Assembly (NCBI GenBank): GCA_005406025.1
Contig: BGZK01000084.1
Span: forward strand, 434,001 to 498,000
Direction: 5' to 3'
From: Eumeta japonica
Lineage: Eukaryota > Arthropoda > Insecta > Lepidoptera > Psychidae
DNA: 64,000 nt
The translations under genes and the position numbers were made by a program. This document shows positions 24,429 through 35,564 of this stretch, piece by piece (within the stretch, counting starts at the first letter, position 1; each line of letters starts with the position of its first letter). The notes under the pieces are model-generated. The model was given only the letters and a program-made list of their open reading frames with translations. It made no database searches and was not told the origin of the DNA.

Positions 24429-24700
24429 GCCGGATGGTTCAGACGAGACCGTGTGCGGCGAGCTGGACCGCCGAGATCGACCGCAAGTGCACTCCCACTC
24501 AGCTGATTGAGCGACGACCGGCGACCGGCCACCGGCAGAAAACTGAATGTTGCGACGCCGGCGAGGGCCCGAGCCGCAGTGAGCCGGCTGAGCGCGCCTG
24601 CCGTCGAACATATGATCGGCGGGGCGCGGGGCGCTGGCGGCGCACGCGCGGGAGGGGCGCTGTGAGGCCCGCACGCAGGTTTCTCCCGGTTCGCCAGCCG
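24429..24700 (-). promoter_or_regulatory. CycD: CycD 5' leader / promoter-side GC island
   Basis: The CpG-rich sequence immediately upstream of the CycD start codon (minus strand) is the natural candidate for 5' UTR and core promoter. The CycD reading frame is open back to an ATG at 24674, but its translation (R/S/P-rich) has no counterpart known to me in D cyclins, so it is treated as leader. No TATA box or perfect E2F site was identified with confidence. The transcription start cannot be placed from sequence alone. Confidence 0.5.
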
Positions 24701-25275
24701 AATAAAAAAATAGTAATTCGCTTACTCTTTCACACCAGTATTCGCCTGTAGTTTGTCTCGCTTTATCCCTCCGGAGGCCTCCTACGATGAAAAAGAAATA
24801 ACTCGATAGGTACCTTACTCTTCATATTGAAAACTAAATCTTTAGGAAATAGTATAATATTGTATTCAAGAAACTATTAGATACGTATCTAGACGTTTCT
24901 CATTAATATTTTGGCTTTTTATTAAATTTCGAAATTCCCAAATTGTTAAAAAACCTGAAAAGCTAACATCATTTTGTACTGAAAAATGATTAAAATTATT
25001 ATGATTAAAACTATTAATAAACATCAAAAGAACAACAGAAGTAATACATATTCAATTGTCATTCATTGTTCATGGTACTTACATCATAGTGTTTACGTCC
25101 TAGGCGTAGCCCATAGGGAAGTGTACTGTTTAATCACAAACTGGGTACAATGCGATCTCCCGTTTATTTCCGACGGGACATGGCGCTCATCTCACGCTCC
25201 GTGCAAAGACGAGTGTAACAGGATGACGGACGACATGGAGCTTTGTGTTCAATGAAAGGACCGTCAAGGGGCACC
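24701..25275. other. AT-rich upstream stretch, nothing recognised
   Basis: Read on both strands. There is no gene, RNA or structured repeat that I can support. Confidence 0.45.
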
Positions 25276-25279
25276 CTAA

Positions 25280-25400
25280 AAACTCAAGCAATTCAAATTG
25301 GTGGCATATTTAAAAAAAAACACACCAAATTCTAATCCTTAGAAATTAGTCGATTTCGCTTGAAACGAATAATTAATGCCAATTTTTATAACCCTTTACC
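25280..25400 (+). repeat. Dispersed repeat C, copy 1
   Basis: The order of blocks 'CAAATTGGTGGCATATTTAAA', a TTAGTCGATTTCGCTTGAAACG-like middle and 'AATTAATGCCAAT' matches the segment at 26690-26785 in diverged form and the same orientation. Confidence 0.55.
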
Positions 25401-25855
25401 TATCTAGAAAAATCGGCATAACGCATTACATGTACTTCAATCATTATCCACCTGACTGACTAACAAGAGCGCGGTACTTAGTCCTTACCTATCACAGGTA
25501 ATGTTATCATTAGACGTAATAATCCTTATAGGTTTGATTGTGATGGATCAGTAGGAGGTGTAACGTTTTCGGTTTTCTTTTGTAGTCAGCGTGCTCGTAT
25601 TCACACTCCTTAAAATCGACATACACACTGAGGTGAATTACTACAGCTGTCATCAAAGCTACACACCATCAAAGCCTGTTTTTGGCATCTTATTTCTGTT
25701 ATATTAACCTAATGATGATGGTTTTTGATGGTATGCAACATAGCAATGTGTCTGTTGAGTTCGTGTCATATTGAGTCATAGGACCTTTGGTGTCGAATAT
25801 CATTACTATAGTATTCCTTAAAAATAATATATTAAATGTTAAATACCTATTCGGT

Positions 25856-26135
25856 AGAAAAATATCCGGCCAGATACGTGTCGGACGACGTTTAGTGTAC
25901 GGTTCCGTTAAAATGGGTTTTCTGTTTGATATTATGAACCTATTGATTAAATTCACTGTTTGACGGCCAACGTCCAAAATGGGCCCGCATACGACGGGTG
26001 TTAAGGATGTTATGATTTTGTAATTCTGTATTTTTATATGGTTTATAAATTTATAGTTACGCAACCAACTATGTCATCAAAGTAATTTACAATGGAATAT
26101 GTACGTAATTTTGCTTTTTTGCGGTTCCCTAAGTC
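25856..26135 (-). repeat. Possible family A repeat, short copy
   Basis: On the minus strand the segment begins near a GGGAACCGC head and ends with a CGGAACCG...GTCCGACACG-type tail, resembling the termini of the repeats at 12761-13337 and 61897-62660. The interior is short and diverged. Assignment is tentative. Confidence 0.35.
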
Positions 26136-26689
26136 AAAAAATGGTTTTTACTGAACCCACAATGTTTTTGAACGAGCTATACAACAATCAATATGGATGC
26201 TTTTTTAAATTCACACGACAATTCCGCTTGTGGGCACTGATTAAAACTGTATATTTTATATTTATCTGTATGTTTAATATTTTGAAGTTGTACTTGTTGT
26301 ATTATACTCATGAACTTGAATTCTCCTATAGTCCTTTTCCGTAATCAAGTTATAAAAAAACGTTTATATTACATTTTGCCTCAACGTAAATGCCGTAAAT
26401 CAAACCATTTCCATCATATATAAGCATGATGTGATATTGCAAAGACGATATCTAAGGGAAATAAAACATGAAAACAGAAATAAAAAGTAGATGCAATACC
26501 TAAGAAATAAGCATATGTGAAGTACTTTTCAAAAGGGAATATAAAAATAGAGATGTAAGAGAATTTTGTATAGAGTGCAAAAGGGTCGGTCTGTGAAGGT
26601 GGTGTGGACATTTAGATAGGACAAATGAAATAAAAATCATAGAGCATTCATGTGTCAGGATGATCGAAGTCCGCCTGGAAAAATCTTAT

Positions 26690-26785
26690 GCAAAACAAAT
26701 TAGTGGCATATTAAAGAAGGGCTAAACTTTTATCGCTGGAAACTGATTGACCTTGCACGAAATGATTGATAAATGCCAATCAAGC
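26690..26785 (+). repeat. Dispersed repeat C, copy 2
   Basis: Diverged direct-orientation partner of 25280-25400. It reads ACAAATTAGTGGCATATTAAA, then CTGGAAACTGATTGACC..., then ATAAATGCCAAT. An unrecognised 47-codon open frame follows immediately at 26781-26921. Confidence 0.55.
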
Positions 26786-26929
26786 CGAAGAGGTATATGA
26801 GGATCTCATTGAGAAGGGACGTGCGGATCTTGTCGAGGAGGGATGTGTAGTCTCTGCCTGCCTCTCTGAGAAGTTGACAAAGTTCGTGTTACGTTATGCT
26901 TACATACAATACATTTCATGATTTTACAG

Positions 26930-29355
26930 CACGTTCAACTAATTTTCTTTAATAATACATAATGGGTTCAACGACCACTTTCCTAATTAATGTTTATCTG
27001 CGGATCTAATTTATTATTATATAAACGATTATAACGCTAATGGGTATCCAAAATTAATAATGGCAAATAAACTAAACGATAATGAGTCGTTTTAATTATG
27101 CAGTTACTAGTTTAGCGGCAAACGAGACAAACAATGGTATGAACACAGAATTTTAGGAATAATTTTGCATGATTATTGGTTTAAATCTTTTTGTCATAAT
27201 ACGACTTTGGCCCGGTAGCGATGGAATAGGTGAGCTCTTCGAACTCATTAAGGAAATAATTTCTCTACATAAGGCTAATCAGCGCCATGATTACGTTTTT
27301 TGAATGGATTTTTAGGGGCATTTATTTCCTTTCAGACGGTGAGTCTTATCAAAATGTATTTAATTTATCATTACATCTGAATTTACAATAACAGTTGGGG
27401 AGTACTGATCACATCTGACACTTTGCCGGAATTTTTATGTATTTAGTGTTCACCTACAATTTTCGAAATGTATGGTTTTCAATTGTCAATTTTCCACGTA
27501 TTTACAGATACAGTATTATAAGGAACCCGTGACAAGTTTTGATAAAAAATGTTGCCATTACCAAAATATACCGATGGCGTTTCGGAAGAACACGACAACC
27601 CCATCGGATAATATTCCCTCTCGCTCGTACGCCCGGGTCCGAAGTGTTCTGACTGTTAGCCGAGACGGTCTATCGTCGGAATTATGTATTGTCGATAATA
27701 CAAACACCGTAGGTAGCGCGGCTTGTTGTTCCAAGAACTGCTATTATAGAACAATAACCGAGCCGTTTATGGTGACGTCTTCCCTTGGATGGTACTTTTA
27801 CTGACTAAATGACTGTTTGATCAGCAGTTCCGGTCACAATAGATGTGATTTGTTGCTTTTTTTTTTGGTGAATTATGAAACGTGGTAAATACATAGGGTA
27901 TTCATAGATAGTTGTATACGTTCGCTAGAACCTACGATACTTTGAGTTGCTTCTACACGGAAAAATCAGCCATTTTGTACACAAAATTTTCGAAGTACGT
28001 TATTTATATTTATAGTCTGTGGTTGTATTTATATTATATATATTTTGTAATTGTTCATCATCGACGTGAAAATGTAATACTTTCCACTACGGTTTGAAAT
28101 TATAGGTGAATTTAATAAATTAGTCTTCAAATTAGCAAAAACTAGGTACTCAATACATTACATCAATCTATAATTAAAACGTTTTCGTATTTTAAAATAG
28201 CATCCTCATGAATAGTTTTACTAAAACATCAAAAATTTTGGTATTTTGTCTGACAATTTAAGTGGCATGGGTTTGTTTCTATTAATGAAAAACCATAAAC
28301 AGTCATAAGATGCATTAACTACGTTGGTCAATTATTATTTATAATTTTTATAATAAACTAAATTCTGTAAAACTACCCTTTTCGTTACTTGAATCTTGTT
28401 TCGGGAAACTGAATCTTATCGTTAATGCATTAAGTTCGCAAATTCATAACAAACTACCGCTTAGATTTGGCTCACGGGAGAACACTGTTTCGATTTTTAT
28501 TTTTGCTCCTTATAAGGCGAAACGTTTGCATGTTTGTACTGTGCTCTACTCTCGACTTGTCAAGGTCAAGCAATTTTCTGGACGTAAATCGCCTCTATTA
28601 TATTCATATTGCATTTACGTGAGTGCATGTGTATAAAGAATAACACAACTATTATCACATTTGGTATATTTAAAAAAAATATTGTGATAATTAAAAAAGA
28701 AACTGATTTAAAAATAATTCCATGGACTTCGGGATGTCTGTGTTTATGGATCTTGTACATAGTCACGATAACGGCCGAAAAACTTCACGGATCGGGACCA
28801 TTTTTTTTTATTAGCTTTAAAATTACTGCGAGTATTCAATACATTATCCTAATGGGTGTTGTTTATTTATAAAACAAATATACTTTTTAAAATTCATTTA
28901 TAATACAAAAGATTTTTTTTGCTGTGAGAGTGGCGGTGTCATTAACCTCAAATGGTTTAAAATATCGTAATACCGCCCGGGGCTTGCATATGACGCTGAA
29001 TAAACCACATTATATTTAAGAGTTGAAAAAGTAACACTGTCGTGCTTATTTCAAGCTGTGCTAGATCTAGCCATTTATAATAGGCGACGAGAGCTCCGAT
29101 GTACATACCAGATATGTTTAGACTTTTATCGAAATATGTGGTATGATGGTTTAAAACTTGTAAAAATCTTTATGATTTCTAATCGATACTAGCAATTGGA
29201 AACCTGATAGCATGGTACTGTAGGTGTAGTAAATAATTATTTTGGAGCGGTTAATAACTAATTGTGTTAACAGCAAACAGAATAAGTAACACTAGAAATA
29301 ATATTAAGAAAATTGTAAAGCACAATTATAGTCGTATCTTTTTATTGGCTACTGT
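26930..29355. other. AT-rich stretch, nothing recognised
   Basis: No gene, RNA gene, inverted-repeat element or known repeat is supported. Frames of 60-110 codons here are AT-driven and unrecognised. Confidence 0.45.
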
Positions 29356-29359
29356 CAGT

Positions 29360-30890
29360 TTTTAAATCGAAAACATTATATTGGAAATGAAGGACAAAGC
29401 CGGTGGCGTTGATAGCATTAAGAGTGAAGTTTTGAAGTATTTTGTTTACGATATTAGTCTTCTACTAGAGTATATAGTTAATAAATATATTAGAAAAGAA
29501 ATATTGTCCACTTTCTTCAAAAAAGCGGATATAATCCCGATTTTTGTATCTGGTAACAAGCACTTAACGACTGACTATAGATCCATTTCTTTTATTTGCA
29601 ATTTAGCTAGAATCTTTGAAAAATTTATATACAACCGATTATATGATTTTTATACTAAAAACAGTATTTGAAAAATAATTTGGCTTTATGAAGAATAAGG
29701 ACATAGAAGATGCTCTTGCTTTTACCTCAAATTTTATCTGTAATAATATTAATAAAAATGTGCCAAAAATAATGGCGTTCTTTGACCTTGCTAAAGCTTT
29801 CCACATTGTCAGTTATAAGATATTGTTAGACAAATTGTGGAGATATGGAATCAGAGGTCTTCCTCATCAATTACTCAAATATTGCTTAACAATTATGTAA
29901 AAGTTTTGGTTCCTCAAAGAACTATACTTTGTCCGCTCTTATTTATGTTGTAGATTGATGAGATTTTTAATGTATCACTTAAAAATGCACTTGTTTTGTA
30001 TGCTGATGACAAGACTGTGTTATATTGTGGGGAAGATTGTGAGGTTAATTATTGTTTAAATCAATGGTTATGAAGATTAGATGTCTGTCTGGTTTAGATA
30101 TAATCAACTATCTCTTAATATTGATTAGTCTATTTTCATTACCTTTGGTAGTTATGCTGATAATATTCCAATTAATATAAGACTATTGTTTTATAATAAA
30201 GAATTAAAAAGAGTTTTAATAAAGAATTTTTAGATTGTCATATGAGATGGAATAAACATGCACTACAACTTATGAAAAAAATAAAATATTTTGCATTTTT
30301 GTTTTATAAATTAAGCAACTGGATTCAACCTGAAAACAATATATTATAGTCAGCTTGAAAGCATACTACGGAGATATTGCATCAGGAGGGGCTTATGACA
30401 ACTCTATAAAACCATTAGCCTCCATACAGAATAAATTAATTGGCAAAATAAATAATGCAATGAGCTTTTGGTACATTTGCAAATAAAGGACACTTTTATG
30501 GTTAGTGTTTTAACATATTATTATACTGTAAACTACTACATTCTGAAATACAACTTAATATTCAATTTGGACAGATTATTTTACCAAAAATTAGCAAAAC
30601 TATTGGTACCAACAATGCTTACCTTGTAGTAAATACATAATCAATAAACTACCAAACAATCTGAAAACACTTCTCTGTTCAAAGAAGGTGTTACGGAATA
30701 AAAATTGTAATTGGATTAGAACTATTGAAGTTTAATCTGTATTGGCATTTTCCATGTTTTGTTACTTAAGTATGATAAGTTTAACTTTAGTATGATGTAA
30801 GAATTTTAACTTTGTACTTTATATTGTTAACTTAATATTTATAATAAAATAGTATATATTGTACTTTTGTATTTTCTGGTTTCTATGTAC
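29360..30890 (+). mobile_element. 5'-truncated, decayed Jockey/CR1-like LINE (reverse transcriptase)
   Basis: A broken non-LTR retrotransposon. From 29381 the peptide KDKAGGVDSIKSEVLK and then ADIIPIFVSGNKHLTTDYRS-type sequence match the RT finger region ('DYRPIS' block). A second frame (29688-29900) carries FFDLAKAFHIV, motif A, with the first catalytic aspartate kept and the usual second D replaced by H. VPQRTILCPLLF follows as motif B. LYADDKT at about 30000 is the catalytic YADD motif C. The thumb region (DCHMRWNKH, then AYDNSIKPLASIQNKL) is recognisable to about 30450. Stops and frameshifts separate these blocks, and no endonuclease or ORF1 was seen, so it is dead. The 3' end is placed near 30890, before the Helitron-like sequence. 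Confidence 0.85.
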
Positions 30891-30904
30891 AGGTGTTATG
30901 CGCC

Positions 30905-31166
30905 TCTATAGATGTATATCCAGAAGTAAAACGGTCGTACTGGTATCTTCTTCTATAAGCGAAATACCACTGACTTGACTGACTGACTGACTCATCACGA
31001 GATTTCCGAAACTATAGGTTCGATTAACTTGAACTTCGGCATAGTTACTTTTTTCGGGAGGTAGACATGACGCAAACGTGCAAAGATGACGAGTTTTATG
31101 CAATTCAACCCAAAAAATATTTTATAATTTTATATCTATGAGGGCGAAGCCGCGGGCAAAAGCTAG
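30905..31166 (+). mobile_element. Non-autonomous Helitron-like element
   Basis: The 3' end is GGGCGAAGCCGCGGGCAAAA followed by GCTAG and then T. This GC-rich near-hairpin shortly before CTAG|T is the typical 3' terminus of lepidopteran Helitrons (CTRR followed by host T). A TCTATAGATG start at 30905 suits the 5' TC convention, although the preceding base is C rather than A. The interior has GACTGACTGACTGACT and a 'CCGAAACTATAGGTTCGATT' block common in these elements. It has no Rep/helicase coding capacity. Confidence 0.7.
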
Positions 31167-31169
31167 TCA

Positions 31170-31680
31170 GTTATAAACATGCAAAAGTACGCGTAAACAT
31201 GTTCTAGTCTTATACGAATAAGACTGTAGAACATAATATATACAAATAAATATATACTTGTTTTGTCTTTAATTTCCTGTTACAATTTGCTTGTTACAAT
31301 GATATGTGAGCTAACAAGCTGCTCAGAGACGGAATTATATTCCTCACTATTAAATTCTGAACCTACCTACTCACGTACACAACATGTAGTAAAGTGAGGT
31401 AAATTCTACATATTTATGGATTAATTTAATGATGTGGTCTGAGGTCTATAGTAATTAAAGTTTACATTAAATTATCTAAATAATTCACACTGGATGAAAA
31501 ATACAAAATAACGCTTTGTAACAACTACCAAAAAAATTTAAATAATGATGTGTTATTGATTTTTGTTTACCACATTTATGAGTAAAGGAAAGTTCATTTT
31601 CTAAAACAATAGGTAAGTTAAGTTAATTAGTTTTATTACAATTAATTTTAATAAATGTTTGAAAATTGATTCCGGTAAAT
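31170..31680. other. AT-rich spacer, nothing recognised
   Basis: No coding frame or structured repeat is supported between the Helitron-like end and repeat B. Confidence 0.45.
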
Positions 31681-31684
31681 AATA

Positions 31685-32100
31685 TAAGAAAATGTAATAT
31701 TTTTAATTCTGATAGTAGTAGTATTACGGTAGTAGTACAGGATGGGACAGTTTATTTTTGGTTTTGTATATATTAATGTATTTAAATGTATTTTATTTGA
31801 GTAAAAATGTAGTGAAAGCGTTTTTTTTTTTGATAACTCAAAAAATACCCGAGTACTGTTTTAACTTGCTTATTAGACAGAGAAAGCACTAGTACCTAGT
31901 GACGTCATTATATATTAACGCCATATAGAATAACTTTCGTTTAGAATAAAATCCGTTTTACAAGAAAGATATGGCATAGAATTTTTTATTGGCTATGTTG
32001 TCTATGTTTTTTACAGATTTTAATATTGATTTCACTTTTAATCGTCAAATCAGCTTATATAGTTCATCGACCCATATAGTATTCCAAACGCCACTGAAAT
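31685..32100 (+). repeat. Dispersed repeat B, copy 1
   Basis: Shares with 58655-59010, in the same orientation, the ordered blocks GTGTAGTGAAAGCG-like, 'AAAAAATRCCYGAGTA', 'TTAGACRGAGAARGCACTA', 'GCCATATAGAATAA', 'TCCGTTTTRCAAGAAA' and 'CAGCTTAYATARTTCATC'. Divergence is substantial, so the insertions are old. There are no terminal inverted repeats and no coding frame. Confidence 0.8.
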
Positions 32101-32687
32101 ATGCTATTATTATTTTAAATAGGTGGTTAGTTAACCCTTATGTTCCCATTTAAGACTATTAACACGTTTGCAAGGGCAATGCTTCCTCCTTAGTTCATCC
32201 GATACTTCTGAACCAAAGCGGATGTACAACAATTAAGACGAATTAAGCCGTTTCTATTCGTAAAAACTATAAATTACAATGAAAGGACCCGAGTTTTTTT
32301 TTTTCAATTTCGTTGCACTTTTTTACTTTTTTTAATTATTGTAATTATATTAATTTTGTGATTAGAATTAGAACAAAATTAGTAAAAATCTAATTAATAA
32401 AGCTGATTTTAAAAAATATACAACTTTTCTTATTTCGATATGGTACGTATAGTTCTTCTAAGGTAGTACAAAAACAAAGTATGTAACATCGTAGAGAAAA
32501 CGGCATCCTAGGCCAATAAATAGATGAATTGACAAATTTGAATTTCCTAGTGTCGGTGATCTTATTCGTCAATATAGGCAGTTCAGAAAATTAACAAATA
32601 AGAAATGCTAAAACACATATTTAACAAAATCGATTTAAATAGAAATCGAGAAGCAAAATATCGATATCGATTCAGTAGTTCAGATCG

Positions 32688-32945
32688 ATGGTGGCTCAGT
32701 GGTCAAAAGCGTCGCCCTTTAACCGGAACGAACCGGGTTTGACGTTTGACTATTCACCGGTGAGTTGACCGATGAGCGTCTCAGAGGACAATGTGAAGCT
32801 GTTGGGTGCGAACGCTGTCATCGCGTTTGAAACGCAACGGTTATTAGGAGTTCTCAGCTAGCACTGGGCCAGAGTTCTTCCAAGGAGAGGTAGACTAGGA
32901 GTTTTGGTCGCCCTAGGCCTTATATACCAGCGTTATATTATATTT
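32688..32945 (+). mobile_element. tRNA-derived SINE
   Basis: The 5' end has a near-perfect RNA polymerase III A box, TGGCTCAGTGG, at 32692-32702. A degenerate B box, GGTTTGACGTT, lies at 32736-32746, a spacing normal for tRNA-type promoters. 'GATGGTGGCTCAGTGGTC' is the common opening of insect tRNA-derived SINEs. The tail runs through CTGGGCCAGAG and AGGAGAGGTAGACTAGGAG to the edge of the following foldback. Not an intact tRNA gene, because no cloverleaf closes. Confidence 0.75.
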
Positions 32946-33255
32946 CATGGGCCGAAATAAAAACGGACAATGACCTCAAGTATTATGTTGCCGTTGAAAG
33001 ATAACGATATAGATCGCTAGTCGTATAAAATTGTCGCATAACAGTCGTTTTTACGGTAAGATGCCTATTGTGGTATGGAGCGAGGCGGTCTAATGCTTTT
33101 TATGTAGTACGTACTACAATATGCGTCTTCCTGCGCAAACTTGTGCTATGCGACAGTTTTGTTTGTAGCGATCCGTATCGTTAGCTTTCAACGATAACAT
33201 AATATTTAGGTCGTTGTATGTTTTTATCCTTGTCCCTGACATATACTATAGTGAA
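32925..33255. mobile_element. Long foldback / MITE-like inverted-repeat element
   Basis: Left arm (about 32945-33078) and right arm (about 33118-33252) are imperfect reverse complements over roughly 130 bp each. Strong blocks are TATTATGTTGCCGTTGAAAG (left) and TATTATGTTATCGTTGAAAG (right, reverse complement), GATCGCTA in both, and TTGTCGCATAACAG versus CTGTCGCATAGCAC. The short loop region contains a 16-bp perfect palindrome, TGTAGTACGTACTACA, at 33103-33118. There is no coding capacity. It directly abuts the SINE, and the exact ends and target duplication are not resolved. Confidence 0.75.
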
Positions 33256-33259
33256 TTTT

Positions 33260-34675
33260 CGTATCAGCATATTTACGAAGATTAGCCTCCCCCGATACCT
33301 CGCCGTCCTAGGCCTAAACCTAGTTAACGAAATCCGCCTATGGGTCCAAACGCCTCTATCCGAAATAAACACATCGTGAGAGGGCTCGCCTCCGAAAATG
33401 GGATGACTAAAAACACGTTGCAACAGCTTCTGGATAATCTATTGTATATAATAATAATTGAGAACAGAACTGAATAAAATTTTCTGTCGTTTCTTTGACT
33501 GCGTTCGAATTCTCGTCACTGTCGACTGTTTTTTATCACTTTGAGACGTCGATGACGTCGCTTTGAGTAGTCGCCTAGTAGTAGTGGCCCGCTTATACAA
33601 TAACCGCGTGCAGTGCCTGTTAGCACGGACGTATTTTATGTTAACGGCGTATTTTCGCCGAATCGACGTTGCCAAGTACAGTACGTCGTACGAAACTATA
33701 CCGCTGCGAAGTTAGCCAGGAAAGCGTCGCAATGGCGTAAAATAGGAACGCGGGCGAGAAGGAGAAAGGGTCGGGGAGCGCTGAACCTGCGCAATCGCAT
33801 CAATTGCAGGCAATTCGGAGCGGCGGAGTTTCGTGCGTTCACTGTACATACACGGTCACATGATTTTCCGTTTTCCCCGCGGGATCCGGTAACCGCGAAA
33901 CGAAAAGAACAAACCTTATCTCACGTTTCAAGATGTATATCCATACGTGTCGTTCGCAGCATCCACTGCAACAGTGTCGAATGATAACGGTTTCATTAAA
34001 AAATTCTTTGGTTGACCGTTCGTTGGGTTATCGTTCGAAGTTTTTTTTTTTTCATTTTATTGTAAGTATTTCTTTCGACGTAATATTCTCCCATATCAAA
34101 AATATTTACAGAACAAACGCTAGCTGGACGCACCGATGGATGTTTCTTAAATATAATAAATTTAATATTATATAAAAATAGAACTAGACGTATTTTAATG
34201 ATGGTTTTACGTGATATTAGTAGTCGGATTTGCTCCAATTGTAATGCGATTTTGAATTTAATACGAATTACAATACAATAGCTCAGTGGAAAATATTGTT
34301 ATTATATAATTATGTAAATAGACCTTCACACACACAGAATAATTAGTGAATTTAGATATTTTTTGATTTAAATCTGTAGATAGATATATTTCTGTAATGC
34401 TATCCCTAAATTTTAATACCGTTTGGCCGATCACCATCTAAATATATCTAAGCGGCATATTTTGTCCCCGACATTTTAAGCGTTTTGTACTATTCAGCCG
34501 AATATATGCTTATATTACATAAATAATTAAAGAAGCATATTATTGATGGTCCTTAAGCGAAATTGATACTTGCAACTCGTCGCTAGCATATTTAAAAAAA
34601 AATTTATGTGGTTGTAAAACCAACACGATGTATAAACAACCAAAACCATTTCGGCCGTCATATTCTTGATGAATA
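33260..34675. other. Mixed-composition stretch, no gene supported
   Basis: 33.45-33.95 kb is moderately CpG-rich, with a 123-codon plus-strand frame (33613-33984) and an overlapping 78-codon minus frame; neither matches a known family. A short GTTTGGCCGATCACCA motif at about 34421 recurs diverged at about 48093 and is probably a fragment of a dispersed repeat. Confidence 0.4.
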
Positions 34676-34679
34676 TATA

Positions 34680-35560
34680 TATGTATGTAAAAATATTTTT
34701 TAAAAAAATATCGGAAATCTATGCCAGGAACAGTTCACAGGACCAGTTCTGTTTTTATAGATACATTTTTTCTGCTTATGATAGACATATTGTTTCATTT
34801 AAAAAATTCAATTTTCTGACGGACACGTGCGGCGCGGCCTTGTCGTAGTGCCAAAGAAAGTGCCGGATTTGTGACTTGGCCCCCCCTCAAATCAAGCTGA
34901 AAATACTGCTGGGCCACTAACTGCCACATACCGCACAGTATTAACTCTTTTTGATCCTTTATCATCAGAGTGGCAATATGATCGTTTTTACAGAAAAAAC
35001 ATGGCTACCGCTTGTTTCTTTGTCCTCCGCGCACGGCGATATTTTCTTTGGTTTTGGTACATTTTCAAAGCATCACACGATCTATTGTCGTTTTGTTTCG
35101 TTGTCGTATTTGCACAGCCATATTTCTCGCCTCTCTCGAACTTTCCTATCGCAAATCGGCATCGATATACCCGTCGGTCTTTCTGCTCATCGGTCAGATT
35201 GTGCGCCCATCTCGAACAACGCTCACGAAGAAAAAGGTCATCGTGAATAGTGGTTCGCACCGCTGCTGGTTCAATATCCAGTTCTCGCTCATGCTCTGTA
35301 TATGTAATTCTGCAGTTCCCTCAATTTTTCAACCGCTTGAACATCTTCTTGAGTGACTGCGGTTGGTGGCCCACCTGCCCTCGCTTCATCTTCAAAGCGA
35401 CCCCGTCTTATTTTAAAGTCATCAAGCCAATTGAAAACTGTTGCTCGTGAACAAGCAGACGCACCAAAAGTTGTGAAAAAAAGTTCAAAACAGTCTTGGC
35501 GCTTTAAACCTTTTTCGTAATCACAATAAAACATAGCGCGAAAATCACGTCCACTGATTA
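34680..35560 (-). pseudogene. Decayed mariner transposase, lineage 1
   Basis: Minus-strand remnant of a Tc1/mariner transposase. The frame from 35534 carries the mariner helix-turn-helix region: YEKGLKRQDC, SACSRATVFNWLDDFK, FEDEARAGGPPTAVT and VQAVEKL. After a stop and a one-base frame change, IHDDLFLRERCSRW, NLTDEQK and CRFAIGKFERGE continue the family order to about 35100, then KKQAVAMFF. A later block, HYDKAAPHVS (about 34810-34840), corresponds to the second catalytic aspartate region. The first catalytic block (GDETW-type) is not recognisable and the third is lost. No terminal inverted repeats were identified. Clearly non-functional; similar to other insect mariners, subfamily unresolved. 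Confidence 0.85.
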
Positions 35561-35564
35561 CTTA

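Noticed and set aside
32688..32765. A functional tRNA gene
   Set aside because: The A box is good and a degenerate B box is present, but the sequence does not close into a cloverleaf; it is a SINE head.
33613..33984. Plus-strand 123-codon frame as a possible gene
   Set aside because: No family resemblance, and it is overlapped by an equally open minus-strand frame.
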